Of a stretch of DNA of 14,757 nt, positions 6,861 to 14,757 are shown piece after piece. This DNA comes from Terfezia claveryi (Eukaryota > Ascomycota > Pezizomycetes > Pezizales > Pezizaceae): NCBI GenBank assembly GCA_015179025.1, contig WHUX01000662.1, positions 1 through 14,757 on the forward strand, written 5' to 3'. A program made the translations under genes and the position numbers. Numbering within the stretch: the stretch's first letter is position 1; every line of letters starts with the position of its first letter. The notes beneath the pieces were generated by a model, which had not been told where the DNA came from, ran no database searches, and saw only the letters and a list, made by a program, of their open reading frames with translations.

Positions 6861-8640
6861 ACTATAGATGTCTAAATTTTTACTTATATACAGACTTAAT
6901 TTTTGTCTTTAGATATTATATAAGATAATTACTATATTAAACTATGTAAAGCTTAATTATTGAGTAATATATACTGGCAACCAGATATAGTGAACTCATT
7001 GTATATAGCAAATTCAGTGAATTCTTTACAGTATACTATTCTATTATAGAATGATAATATCTATAGGGTAACTTGAGTTGCTGAATTTAATTATTACATC
7101 CACTACTATCTTTAGGTTATTCTAAACTTACTAGAGCATTCACAACCTTAATAGTGCCTACAACCCTCCCCTCAACTATAAACCTTCTACTTCCCAACTG
7201 CCTTCCTCTGTATATAGCTGTTTATATTATGAATAGACTTCCTATAGATCCCTTATATATTTATTATAACTATAGGCTATAGAACAATTTTATAAATATA
7301 CTGCATATATTACAAAAGGTCAAAAATAATATTATATACTCAAATCTCCTCTTAAATATACTATTTACTATAGTAAAAGAAACCTAACTAAGCTATTCTT
7401 ATACAACAACTTCTATAAGGTCTCTTAAGTGCTCTCTTATATAGTTGCTAAGCCTTTAGAAGCTCTAGTACTCTCAACTGTACTCAGGTTTATGGCTAAC
7501 CTTGACAATAGGACCTTCTACCCCTTACAAGTACAGCATATAAAATTTAATGTCTTTTATAGCATAGGCTTTATTGAGAGCCTAAAGTTTTTTCAACAGA
7601 TTTTACAATATTGGTTTACTAGAGCTTGTAAGATATCCCGTCTTTAACCCTTCTTAAATTCCACTCTATTGAGTAGTTTAGGAGCTATTTAAGCTTGGTA
7701 GAGAGTAATATAATACTAACTTAGAGTATAGTAAAGAGACTTTTAAGTATACAATAGCTAATTTTTTCTATAATTTAGTTACTTGAGTTTAGCTAGCAGA
7801 AGAGTAGGAAAGCTTGAGCTTAGCTAATAATAGAATAGAAAAGTTTTAAGTCAGTTTTTAACTAGAAGTAAGGAGGATTAAAGTAGAGGTATTTTGCGAG
7901 TACTTGTAAACTTTAATGATAAAATGTCAAAAAGGCACTTTGAGCTCTCAATAAAGCTTATATAGGCTATAAAAGATATTGAATTTTATATGCTGCACCT
8001 GTAGGGGGTAAAGGGTCCTGTTGTAGAGGTTAGCTATAGACCTGAGTATAGTTGAAGGTGCTAGAGCTCCTAAAGGCTTAGCAACCATATGAAGGGGCAC
8101 TTAAAAGACCTTATAGAAGTTGTTGTATAAGAATAGCTTAGTTGGGTTTCTTTTACTATAGTAAATAGTATATCTAGAAGGAGATTTGAGCATGTAATAT
8201 TATTTTTGACCTTTTATAATATATATAATATATTTATGAAATTGTCTTATAGCCTATACTTAGGATAAATATATAAGAGATCTATAGGGAATCTATTTAT
8301 GATATAAACAGCTATATACAAGGGAGGGCAGTCAGGAGGTAGGAGGATTACAGTCAAGGAGGAGATTGTGAGTACTATTGAGGTTATAAGTATTCTAGAA
8401 AGTTTAGAGCAACCTAGAGAGAGCAGTAGACATAATAATCGAATTCAGTGACTCTAGTTATCCTATAAATGCTATCATTCTATAATAGAGTAGTATGCTA
8501 TAAAAAATTTACCAAATTTGTTATATATAATAGGTTTGCTATATCTGGTTACTAGTATATATTATCTAATAATCAAGCTTTACATAGTTAAATATAGTAA
8601 ATATTTAGCTAAGTATATACAAAATGTCTAGATAGCTCTG
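6861..8640. repeat. Large inverted repeat (arms about 0.77-0.79 kb)
   Basis: The left arm (6861-7655) and right arm (7870-8640) are reverse complements along their length, with high similarity judged by eye and a central spacer of about 215 bp (7656-7869). Clear matching blocks are TTACTATAGTAAA (7370-7380 region and 8152-8164), TTGTTGTATAAGAATAGCTTAG (8111-8134 and its complement near 7391-7414), and TATTATAGAATGATA (7042-7056 and its complement near 8473-8487). The outermost 50-80 bp and the innermost 60 bp align less well. Nearly all differences in the part I compared base by base (about 7324-7490 against 8045-8205) are transitions, as RIP produces. It could be two inverted copies of one element or a foldback structure. 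Confidence 0.85.
7656..7869. other. Central spacer of the large inverted repeat
   Basis: AT-rich, with a short tandem of about 31 bp (7784-7846: CTTGAGTTTAGCTAGCAGAAG then CTTGAGCTTAGCTAATAATAG). No reliable reading frame. Confidence 0.4.
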
Positions 8641-9197
8641 GTAGACTTATGCCAAGCCTCTAGGTAGTCATTTGCATTTTGCTAAGAAGAGTTAGTTATT
8701 TTAGTAAGTTACCAGTTACTATCAATAATCTATAGAAGTTCTATTACTAAGAAAACATTATTGATATATACAACAAATTTAAGTCTGCATGCTTAGAAGT
8801 ATATTCTAGATATAGTGGATTCTTTTAAATGATCTTGTCTTCTGTACTTTTTTTATTAAATATTCAAGTTCCCAATAATAACTAATAAGTAGCATAATTT
8901 ACTAAGCATATTAATACCTCTATTCTTACTACAAAACCAAGTCATTAGATTTTGAGAGTTATAATTCAGATATAGATAAGGAGTTTTACTCACTAGTTTT
9001 CCTAATAGCAAAAAAAGTATACTATACTTATAGTTAGAGACTACAGATATAGAGCTTTTCTTTTAGTTACTTCATTATTATTATTATTTCATTTGAGATT
9101 CTGAATAGTGGAGAGATAAATGCTCAATTTATCTATGTTTTATTGTCTCTCTCAGCTCAAATAAAGTAGAATATCATAAGCTTACTCAAAAGCTCAC
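8641..9197. other. AT-rich sequence, no gene; nested hairpin near its end
   Basis: TpA-rich sequence with stops in all frames at about chance density. At 9091-9162 there is a nested hairpin: ATTTGAG (9091-9097) pairs with CTCAAAT (9156-9162), and AGATAAAT (9114-9121) pairs with ATTTATCT (9127-9134). It ends at the target TA (9198-9199) of the pogo-like insertion. Confidence 0.4.
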
Positions 9198-9199
9198 TA

Positions 9200-9244
9200 C
9201 CGGGAAAACTGGTGAATAAGAGACCATGTCGGTTTTTGAGACAT
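9200..9244. repeat. Left terminal inverted repeat of pogo-like element
   Basis: Begins CCGGGAAAACTGGTGAATAA and ends TTGAGACAT. It matches the complement of 11013-11059 apart from two one-base homopolymer differences. Preceded by the TA at 9198-9199. Confidence 0.93.
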
Positions 9245-9291
9245 TTCTAATTACAAAGCGCACTAATACTAATTCTACCTGAATCTGTTGC

Positions 9292-10869
9292 TTAGACAGG
9301 GGGCTCTACATGAACACCGTCTGTAGCCTCCACTATATACTCAACCTCTTCATCAGACCCCAACGCATCATCTATCTGCCATGGCCCTACCGTAATATCT
9401 GGGAGGCCACGCACATAAAGCTTTGTATCTTCAGTCCCATCAGGAGATAAAGAAATACCTGCCTGTTTAAAAGACTTAATGATACTCTCTTTTTTCTCTG
9501 TATGTAACCAAAGCCATGCTTGTCCAACTGCTTCAGTTATGAGAATGCGTCGACAACCAACACTCTCATCTGTTTCCCCAACTGCTTCCAACTTTTCCTC
9601 TAAAATATCCACAATTTTATCCTTAACTAGCTTGTTAAGAATTGTATCCATAGGCTGAACATATCCTGTACAGCCATCTGGAATATATACTGGAATGATA
9701 TGTCGCTCTTTCATAGCATTCAGGACCTTCTTAGTTTTTTGACCACTAAAAACATCCAATACTACTAAGCGTTCAGGTTGCGGTAGCTCTAATGTAGAAG
9801 AGGTAGTTCCGCAAATATCATGCTGAATCCATTTCATAGTAATCTCTTCATTACTATATGCTGTAGAATTGAAGAAGACCGTAACACCAGGATGGTATTT
9901 CTTTCGTTCTTCTTTCCGAGGCTGTTGCTCAACAGTAGAACTGCCATGGAATACCAAGATTGGCTTACATCGGAGTTCTCCATCAGCACAGGCAGTGATC
10001 ATGAGAGTTGCTTGTCGTTTTGTCCAAGAGGTATGCTCAGTGTGAATGAAGACAGTAGTTGTGCCTTTAGTATCAAATGTACGATTTTGTTGGAACTCAA
10101 AAGGTAATGGTGTCTGGTCCATGTTATAGATATATTGAGGTGGGAATCGATTGTGTTGTTGAGATCTTGCTGGTGGTTGAGATTTTCGTCGTATTTCTTG
10201 TAGAAAGGTTTGTATTGCCTTTGCCTTATCATCCGGAGCATCTTGTCCAACTTTGGTTTTTACCCGCCATGAAATGCTCCATCGCTCACAAAACCCTTCA
10301 AACCACCATTAGAGAATGTACATGGATAACGCTTCTTATTTGCAGCATCCACTCTAACTTCCTCTCGCTCTTCAAATATCTTCTTTCCTTCTCGTATAAA
10401 CCAACGCTGTCCTACAGGCTTTCCTTGCTTCCGAATAGCTATAAAGCGAGTATGTAGCACTGCCTCCATCTCATGCCAAACACCTTTAGGCGGCCTTTCT
10501 ACCTGCCTCGAACCTTTCCGTGCTGCTACTATTTTAGCTTCCTGCTCCTTCCAGCGCAGTAGCATTGGCTTTGTAATATTAAGCTCTCGAGAGACCCCTT
10601 CCAATTATATCAGCCAATGCCTATATTAACTGAGTCCATTTGGCACCTACATCCTATGCTTGCCGGTATCTTTGCTCCTGTTTTCGGATCTATACGGGAC
10701 TTTTGGAGCATGCTTAATGCCTTGAGTTTAAACTCTCTTGTATATGACTTCTTCTGCTACTCCGTAACCTCCGGTTCAGAGAATTGACACTCCTAGGTTG
10801 TAGAGCAGTAGATTTGCCCTTAGGCCCTGGTCGGGTGGACTTAGTAGCTGAGCTTAGAATTGTAGACAT
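9292..10869 (-). pseudogene. pogo-like transposase, intact DDE domain but frameshifted N-terminus
   Basis: The probable start is the ATG whose A is at 10869 (MSTILSSATKSTRPGPKGKS). A shift near 10745-10790 leads to a helix-turn-helix segment (SYTREFKLKALSML), which ends at a TGA (10610-10612). A shift there leads to the frame 10604-10260, with RELNITKPMLLRWKEQE and a CENP-B/Tc5-type DNA-binding region (GVWHEMEAVLHTRF to QRWFIREGKKIFEE). A third shift, one base near 10307-10312, leads to the long frame ending at TAA 9292-9294, which is open upstream of its first ATG (10122). Counting from that ATG, the catalytic residues are D2 (MDQTP), D123 (VVLDVFSG) and D159 (CTGYVQPMD), a D-D35-D triad as in pogo/Tigger. 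The protein would bind the terminal repeats and cut and paste the element at TA. Three breaks mean this copy is probably inactive unless trans-complemented or spliced. Confidence 0.9.
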
Positions 10870-11012
10870 TATTGGGTATTGGAATATTGAACTTTAATCC
10901 GATAATGTCGATAATACATACTTACATTTTTCCTTTTCCTCCTAACTACTGTGTTGACCGTGTTGCCAACTTGTCATGTTGAGATCTCGCCCAGTTGCAT
11001 GGTGGCTTGCAG

Positions 11013-11059
11013 ATGTCTCAAAAAACCGACATGGTCTCTTATTCACCAGTTTTCCCCGG
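11013..11059. repeat. Right terminal inverted repeat of pogo-like element
   Basis: Begins ATGTCTCAAAAAACCGACAT and ends ACCAGTTTTCCCCGG, followed by TA at 11060-11061. It is the inverse of the left repeat. Confidence 0.93.
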
Positions 11060-11061
11060 TA

Positions 11062-11276
11062 CTCTAAAGATAGCTCAAGATACCTTATTTAATTATTATA
11101 CTAACCAATATCTCACACAAACACTTTAGGATCTATCTATCTCAGATATCCCTAATATTTTGCTATACTAAGAAATTTTTGTTTACCTTAGTAGCTATTA
11201 ACTACAAAAGTTAAGGTACTTAAGATGAATTCAAATACCCTAATATTCTAGGAGTGGGTTGATACAGTCAGCTGAT
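11062..11276. other. AT-rich flank, no gene seen
   Basis: Resumes the TpA-rich sequence interrupted by the pogo-like element. No open frame of note. Confidence 0.4.
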
Positions 11277-11603
11277 TTATATTAAGTTTGTCTACCAATA
11301 TGGTAAAAATGTTCATTTGGTATATAAATAAAAGGTTAGTGCCTGAACCATTAGAGTTCGAAAGGCTTGATGGAGGTAGTATAGATTTTCTAGATAAGTT
11401 ATAGAGAGTATTAAATAAGGTATTAAAAGTAACTTGGAGCTTAGGAGAAAAATTTGTTTTGCTATTACTAAGCTTTATAATTGGTATAGTCTACAGTGAT
11501 GTTTAGAAAATAAATATTTTAGTAAATAATAAAAATGAATTTATGCTAATCGACTATGACTTTGCTGAAATTCATAGATATATAGTATATCTAAGAATAT
11601 AAC
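11277..11603 (+). pseudogene. Protein kinase-like catalytic-loop relic
   Basis: One frame spans 108 codons with only two internal stops (TAG at 11402 and at 11504), both explicable as CAG to TAG. That is fewer than expected by chance in such AT-rich sequence. The segment GIVYSDV, stop, KINILVNN followed by NEFMLIDYDFAE has the layout of a kinase catalytic loop (D...N) and metal-binding loop (DYD in place of DFG), with about the usual spacing. Upstream are PEPLEFERLDGG and SLGEKFVLLLLS, which could be the preceding helices. If correct, this is a fragment of the large lobe of a fungal kinase-like protein. The N-lobe (glycine loop, Lys) and the C-terminal half were not found. A chance match is possible. 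Confidence 0.4.
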
Positions 11604-12883
11604 TTAGATTCTATTCTCATATAATCTTCAAGTATCTAATATGGCTCTCTTATTCTTCTTGAGCATAACATTAGACTAGTTGATAATTTGTTTGTTGTTT
11701 AATGAGTCTGAGTTATTAGATTGAAATTTATATACTACTTTCATAGTGATTTCTTATCTCTATAAGTTAACTATCTTCTATTCTTTCATAAGGTTATATT
11801 GATTTGTTATCTATATTAGCTACTCCTCTTCTATTATTTTTATAGAGTTTATTATAAGGGACTACCTATATGTAGAGGTTTATTTCTATTGCTTGCCTAC
11901 TAGTAATAGTACCATATAGTATTTAGTATCTATATTATTATTTTGTTTTCTTTATTAACTCAGTCTTTATATTATAGTAAATACTGTTTAAAAGATACAA
12001 TATATAATGAAAATATATATCTGTTCTAATATATTCTAAGATTCAGTTTATACTGAAATAGACTTGATTCTACAATAGACTAGTCCATTATAGAATTGAA
12101 ACCTTTACTAAAGTTTGTAAAAATTTTCAAGCTACTATCTCTTGTAGTCTAGATATGTTTTATATAGATATATGATATATGCTTTCCTCCTATAATATAG
12201 TAGACATAGCATATCACTAATACCTATCATATTATTATTGGTAAGGCCAGCTTATTTTACAATACTAGCAAGTGACTAGGTTCTAAGGTAGACAATACTT
12301 ACATAGGACTTTAGTAATATCTAAGTAATTCTAGTAGTAGATATAGTATATCAGATAGAAATGTAGTATTATTCTATACTATAGATTAGTATTAAAACTA
12401 ATGTATTATTCTTGAAGTATATAAAAAATACTAGATATTTCCTATAAACATACAATTATAATACTATCAGTATCTAGGTAAACTTGTCTAGTAATCATAT
12501 TTTATTCTAGTAGTTTTACTCTCTAACATTTTCAATATAAAGTAATTATATAAGTAGAGTTAGTACTATTTGAGATTATCTGAGTAGTGACTATACTAGT
12601 AGATCTAAGTAATACTAATTAACTATGGTAGGGGTTCCTATAAGAAAGTCTCTTACTGTAGTATTATTAAGTATTTAGAATTTTTGACTTCTTCTTTTAG
12701 TATTATTAGAGAGTTGCCTTTTGAGAAATTATATAGGTAGTCCTTTTTTGGCCCATACCTTTTTTGGTATCTTCTAGTCTACTCTTTTTATATTAAGCTA
12801 GTTCTATCTTCGTATTCTCTCTACTACACTATTTTTAGTCTAGTTACTATTTTGAGATTAAGTCCTATAATACCTAACAAGCA
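11604..12883. other. AT-rich RIP-like sequence, no confident gene
   Basis: About 1.3 kb of very TpA-rich DNA with stops in every frame. The complement strand at about 12620-12880 gives protein-like strings such as CSRENTKIEL only if its many stops are ignored. That is not sufficient evidence, although it hints at a decayed transposase C-terminus. Confidence 0.4.
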
Positions 12884-12919
12884 AGCAGTGCTCAAGTGAG
12901 CCCTGCTATTTTTTTTTTT
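12884..12919. repeat. Hairpin followed by a run of 11 T
   Basis: AGCAGTGCTCA (12884-12894) pairs with TGAGCCCTGCT (12897-12907) with one mismatch and a 2 nt loop. An A and eleven T follow (12909-12919). In this eukaryotic context it is not a bacterial terminator. It could be the end of a decayed transposon, or a Pol III-type T-tract. Confidence 0.55.
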
Positions 12920-14066
12920 GAAGTCTATTCATCTATAAAGCTATAAGCTATGAAATAGACTCCTTAATATATAGTACTATAAACAAAAATTTCAAAGTAG
13001 CCTTATATTTAGAGTCTAGCTTTTATCCCAGATACTAATTCTATTAGGTTATTAATTGTATATATGTATAGTTATTTTCCTCTATGTTAAATAGAAATTC
13101 ACAAAATTATCATCATATCTATAGTACTAACATCAACTTAGACCCTTTCTACAATTGTTTTAGTGGCATGACTACTGACCCCTTTAATACTTTTAATTAA
13201 GCTTTTCTAGTAGGAGTGTAGTCTATTATTAGCAGCTCCAAGCCTTTCTAACAATTGAAGATGTTTCTATACCTAAAAAAGCTATTAGAAGAGTACAATA
13301 AGAAAGCTGAACAATATTAAGAAATAGTTCCGTAAATTTTGCTATGAAATATTAAATATAATACAAATAAAATATATCTCTAATACTATTATTCTATACT
13401 TACAGTCACTATTTGACAAGTAAAAGCTTCATTCAACAATCTAGATAGAATAGACCCAACTGTGAATAATCTCTAAGAACTTATACAATAATCTCTATAG
13501 AGCCTTAAATACTCTTAAAGTCAATAAGTTTCTTAATTATTTTAAAGCATAGCCAATTAGCAACAACATATATAAAACTAAATCAGTAGCTAATAGAAGT
13601 GATCTCAGATCTATATTTTATTTCCTCTGGATAGAAGATCCCACCTTTTATACTACTTATTAATACTATTTACAACTAGTATTATTTTTATTGGTAGCCA
13701 GTTTTATGATATTACAACTAGGAGTAATTATTAACTATAGTAACTATTAAAGTAGTAAAAAATTATTGCTCTATAGTGAATCGAAGCTATTAGTATTTCA
13801 GAATGAGGTTATAAACAAGCTTGAGTAGGTGTTGGCTATGTACTTCCATAAGTAAAAAAATTAGAGATGGAAAAAAGAAGCTTGCTTTCACCTTCAAGAT
13901 ATTGGCCATGATCCTATAACTTAGCTAGTCTAATTAATAATTACCCTGGTGTTCATGATGAAGCTTTTAAGGACTAAAGGCTAAGCCTTAACTCCCTAGC
14001 TATACTTAAGGTATATATCAACTTACTTTTAATACAATTATTATTAAAGCTAATCACTATAATAGC
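12920..14066. other. AT-rich RIP-like sequence, no confident gene
   Basis: From the ATG at 13168 to about 13740 one frame reads as Gln-rich if every TAA/TAG is taken as a former CAA/CAG. However, its 21 stops in about 190 codons are not fewer than chance, so I do not call a gene. Confidence 0.4.
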
Positions 14067-14342
14067 CTACTCCTAGATAAAAAGCTCTATATGTTTTATG
14101 AGAAGATGACTATTAAGAATATCTAATATTTCGGACAGTTAAAAGGGATACTAATATAATTTCTAGTTAAAGAGCTTGTTATATATAAAAACTCTCTATA
14201 CTCAAGTAGAAAAACTAGGTTTAGAGTAGGATATCTAGAAAAGATAATTATATACTTTTTGAAAAGGTATAGTACTAGGTCATGTTTAAACCTGATGGCA
14301 CTAAGCTATATCTCAGGATATGCTTGGCCTATAAATGTATAA
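14067..14342 (+). pseudogene. Possible coding relic, family unknown
   Basis: This frame covers 91 codons with only two internal stops (TAA at 14124 and 14157), both possible CAA to TAA changes, and ends in TAA at 14340-14342. It includes LDKKLYMFYEKMTIKNI, FLVKELVIYKNSLYSSRKTR and LNLMALSYISGYAWPI. Stop density is below expectation for such AT-rich DNA, and charged residues are common. No domain is recognised, no start is defined, and selection of the best frame by eye weakens the case. Confidence 0.25.
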
Positions 14343-14467
14343 TCTAGTATGTACCATATACAGGAATATACATAACACAAACAATTTTGCTTTGAATACA
14401 ATAAATATCGAGATTAATAGAGCAGTATTCTATATAGAACACATTATATAAATTTTACCTATTATAA

Positions 14468-14569
14468 GTTGTGATGTAGTGGTTAAGTTTTCATTATGTG
14501 ATTAAATTTTTTGAGTAGGTATCTAATGCACAGGTTCGATTCCTTACTTAGTCTTTGACTTATTTTTTT
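14468..14569 (+). ncRNA. tRNA-like sequence (tRNA pseudogene or SINE head)
   Basis: An A-box-like TGATGTAGTGGTTAAG starts at 14472. A perfect B-box GGTTCGATTCC lies at 14533-14543, 61 bases downstream, a normal internal-promoter spacing. Seven T at 14563-14569 would end Pol III transcription. The acceptor arms do not pair and the T-stem is only partly paired, so it is not a working tRNA. It is better read as a tRNA pseudogene or the head of a tRNA-derived SINE. The anticodon cannot be assigned with confidence. Confidence 0.55.
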
Positions 14570-14757
14570 ATATTTGCCAACTAACACATAGCTTATTTAT
14601 GTCCAAACTCGATGGTATAGGCAAACTCCTGATGACTTGATATAAACTTTACTTCGACACTACTTACCAACAATACCACTTACCAAAGACAATATGAAAT
14701 TACATAACCTCTGAAATAAACACCACCAAAACCTACTGTCCCTAATGTAATAGTAAG
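14570..14757. other. Right edge, more balanced composition, no gene seen
   Basis: The strongly AT-rich block ends and sequence with more C appears (CACCACCAAAACCTACTGTCCC). No coding frame or repeat is recognised. It may be the body of a SINE or unrelated sequence. Confidence 0.35.

Larger units (their letters stand above)
9200..11059 (-). mobile_element. pogo/Tigger-like (Tc1/mariner superfamily) DNA transposon, 1860 bp
   Basis: The terminal inverted repeats are 9200-9244 and 11013-11059. Their sequences are identical except for two homopolymer length differences (GGG/GGGG and five/six T). Each end starts CCGGG(G)AAAACTGGTGAA. A TA dinucleotide flanks both ends (9198-9199 and 11060-11061), the target duplication of the superfamily. 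The element carries one transposase relic on the minus strand. Its base composition is clearly less AT-rich than the flanks, and its catalytic region has no nonsense mutation, so it seems younger than the surrounding RIP-like decay or to have escaped it. Confidence 0.93.

Noticed and set aside
7429..7647. 72-codon + strand ORF in the left arm
   Set aside because: The frame is interrupted in the other arm and shows no codon-position bias or recognised motif. It is most likely a chance gap between stops in the repeat.
7646..9010. A long protein-like reading through the spacer and right arm of the inverted repeat with stops read as Gln
   Set aside because: Stop density is at or above chance. 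Differences between the two arms are transitions without a third-position bias, so coding selection is not supported. The complementary strand reads equally well.
9820..10107. 95-codon + strand ORF
   Set aside because: Antisense shadow of the transposase catalytic domain, which has clear D, D, D motifs on the minus strand.
12620..12880. Minus-strand C-terminus of a Fot1/pogo transposase
   Set aside because: Two different frames give similarly plausible strings only when many stops are ignored; no terminal repeats or catalytic motifs were found.
12884..12919. Bacterial-type intrinsic terminator
   Set aside because: Hairpin plus T-run has the form, but the rest of the window is clearly eukaryotic and there is no upstream gene.
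13168..14020. A long glutamine-rich, coiled-coil-like reading if all TAA/TAG are taken as mutated CAA/CAG
   Set aside because: About 21 stops in 190 codons is no fewer than chance for such AT-rich DNA, and similar strings can be produced in other frames and on the other strand, so the reading is not evidence of a gene.

Overview
The window looks like transposon-rich heterochromatin from a filamentous fungus, most likely an ascomycete (Pezizomycotina). No species is claimed. The reasons are a Ty3/gypsy integrase relic with a C-terminal chromodomain (chromovirus type), a pogo/Tigger-type DNA transposon of fungal style, short fungal-type splice signals (GTAAGT, CTAAC, AG), and a mutation pattern of CpA to TpA changes typical of repeat-induced point mutation (RIP). 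There are no bacterial features: no operons and no Shine-Dalgarno-led genes. No gene in the window appears intact.

Layout. (1) 1-720 holds short repeats: a MITE-like inverted repeat (275-519) and a two-copy tandem repeat (522-703). (2) 720-2340 is a broken, unclassified gene or gene pair. It has a candidate TATA region, a candidate 5'-UTR intron (869-921), ORF A (911-1385), ORF B (1416-2174), a GGGAT-T tract minisatellite and an AATAAA signal. (3) 2388-4790 is degraded sequence with a coding-like relic (about 3133-3720) and a 58-59 bp purine-rich tandem repeat. (4) 4790-6657 is the 3' half of a Ty3/gypsy chromovirus. It has integrase, chromodomain, polypurine tract and a 450 bp 3' LTR, with five premature stops that all fit RIP. 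(5) From about 6720 to 14560 the sequence becomes strongly AT- and TpA-rich. It contains a very large inverted repeat (arms 6861-7655 and 7870-8640), a kinase-like relic (11277-11603), another possible relic (14067-14342) and a tRNA-like/SINE-like sequence (14468-14569). (6) A much less mutated pogo-like element (9200-11059) is inserted into this AT-rich block. It has near-perfect 45/47 bp terminal inverted repeats and a TA target duplication.

The parts do not form a pathway. The window is a layered record of insertions. Old elements were hit by RIP-like mutation; the pogo element arrived later or escaped. Its transposase has a preserved catalytic domain (D, D, D) but at least three reading-frame breaks in its N-terminal half, so this copy is probably non-autonomous. 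I did not find convincing evidence of a new functional system. The best candidates for follow-up are the large inverted repeat, the unclassified ORF A/B gene and the tRNA-like repeat.
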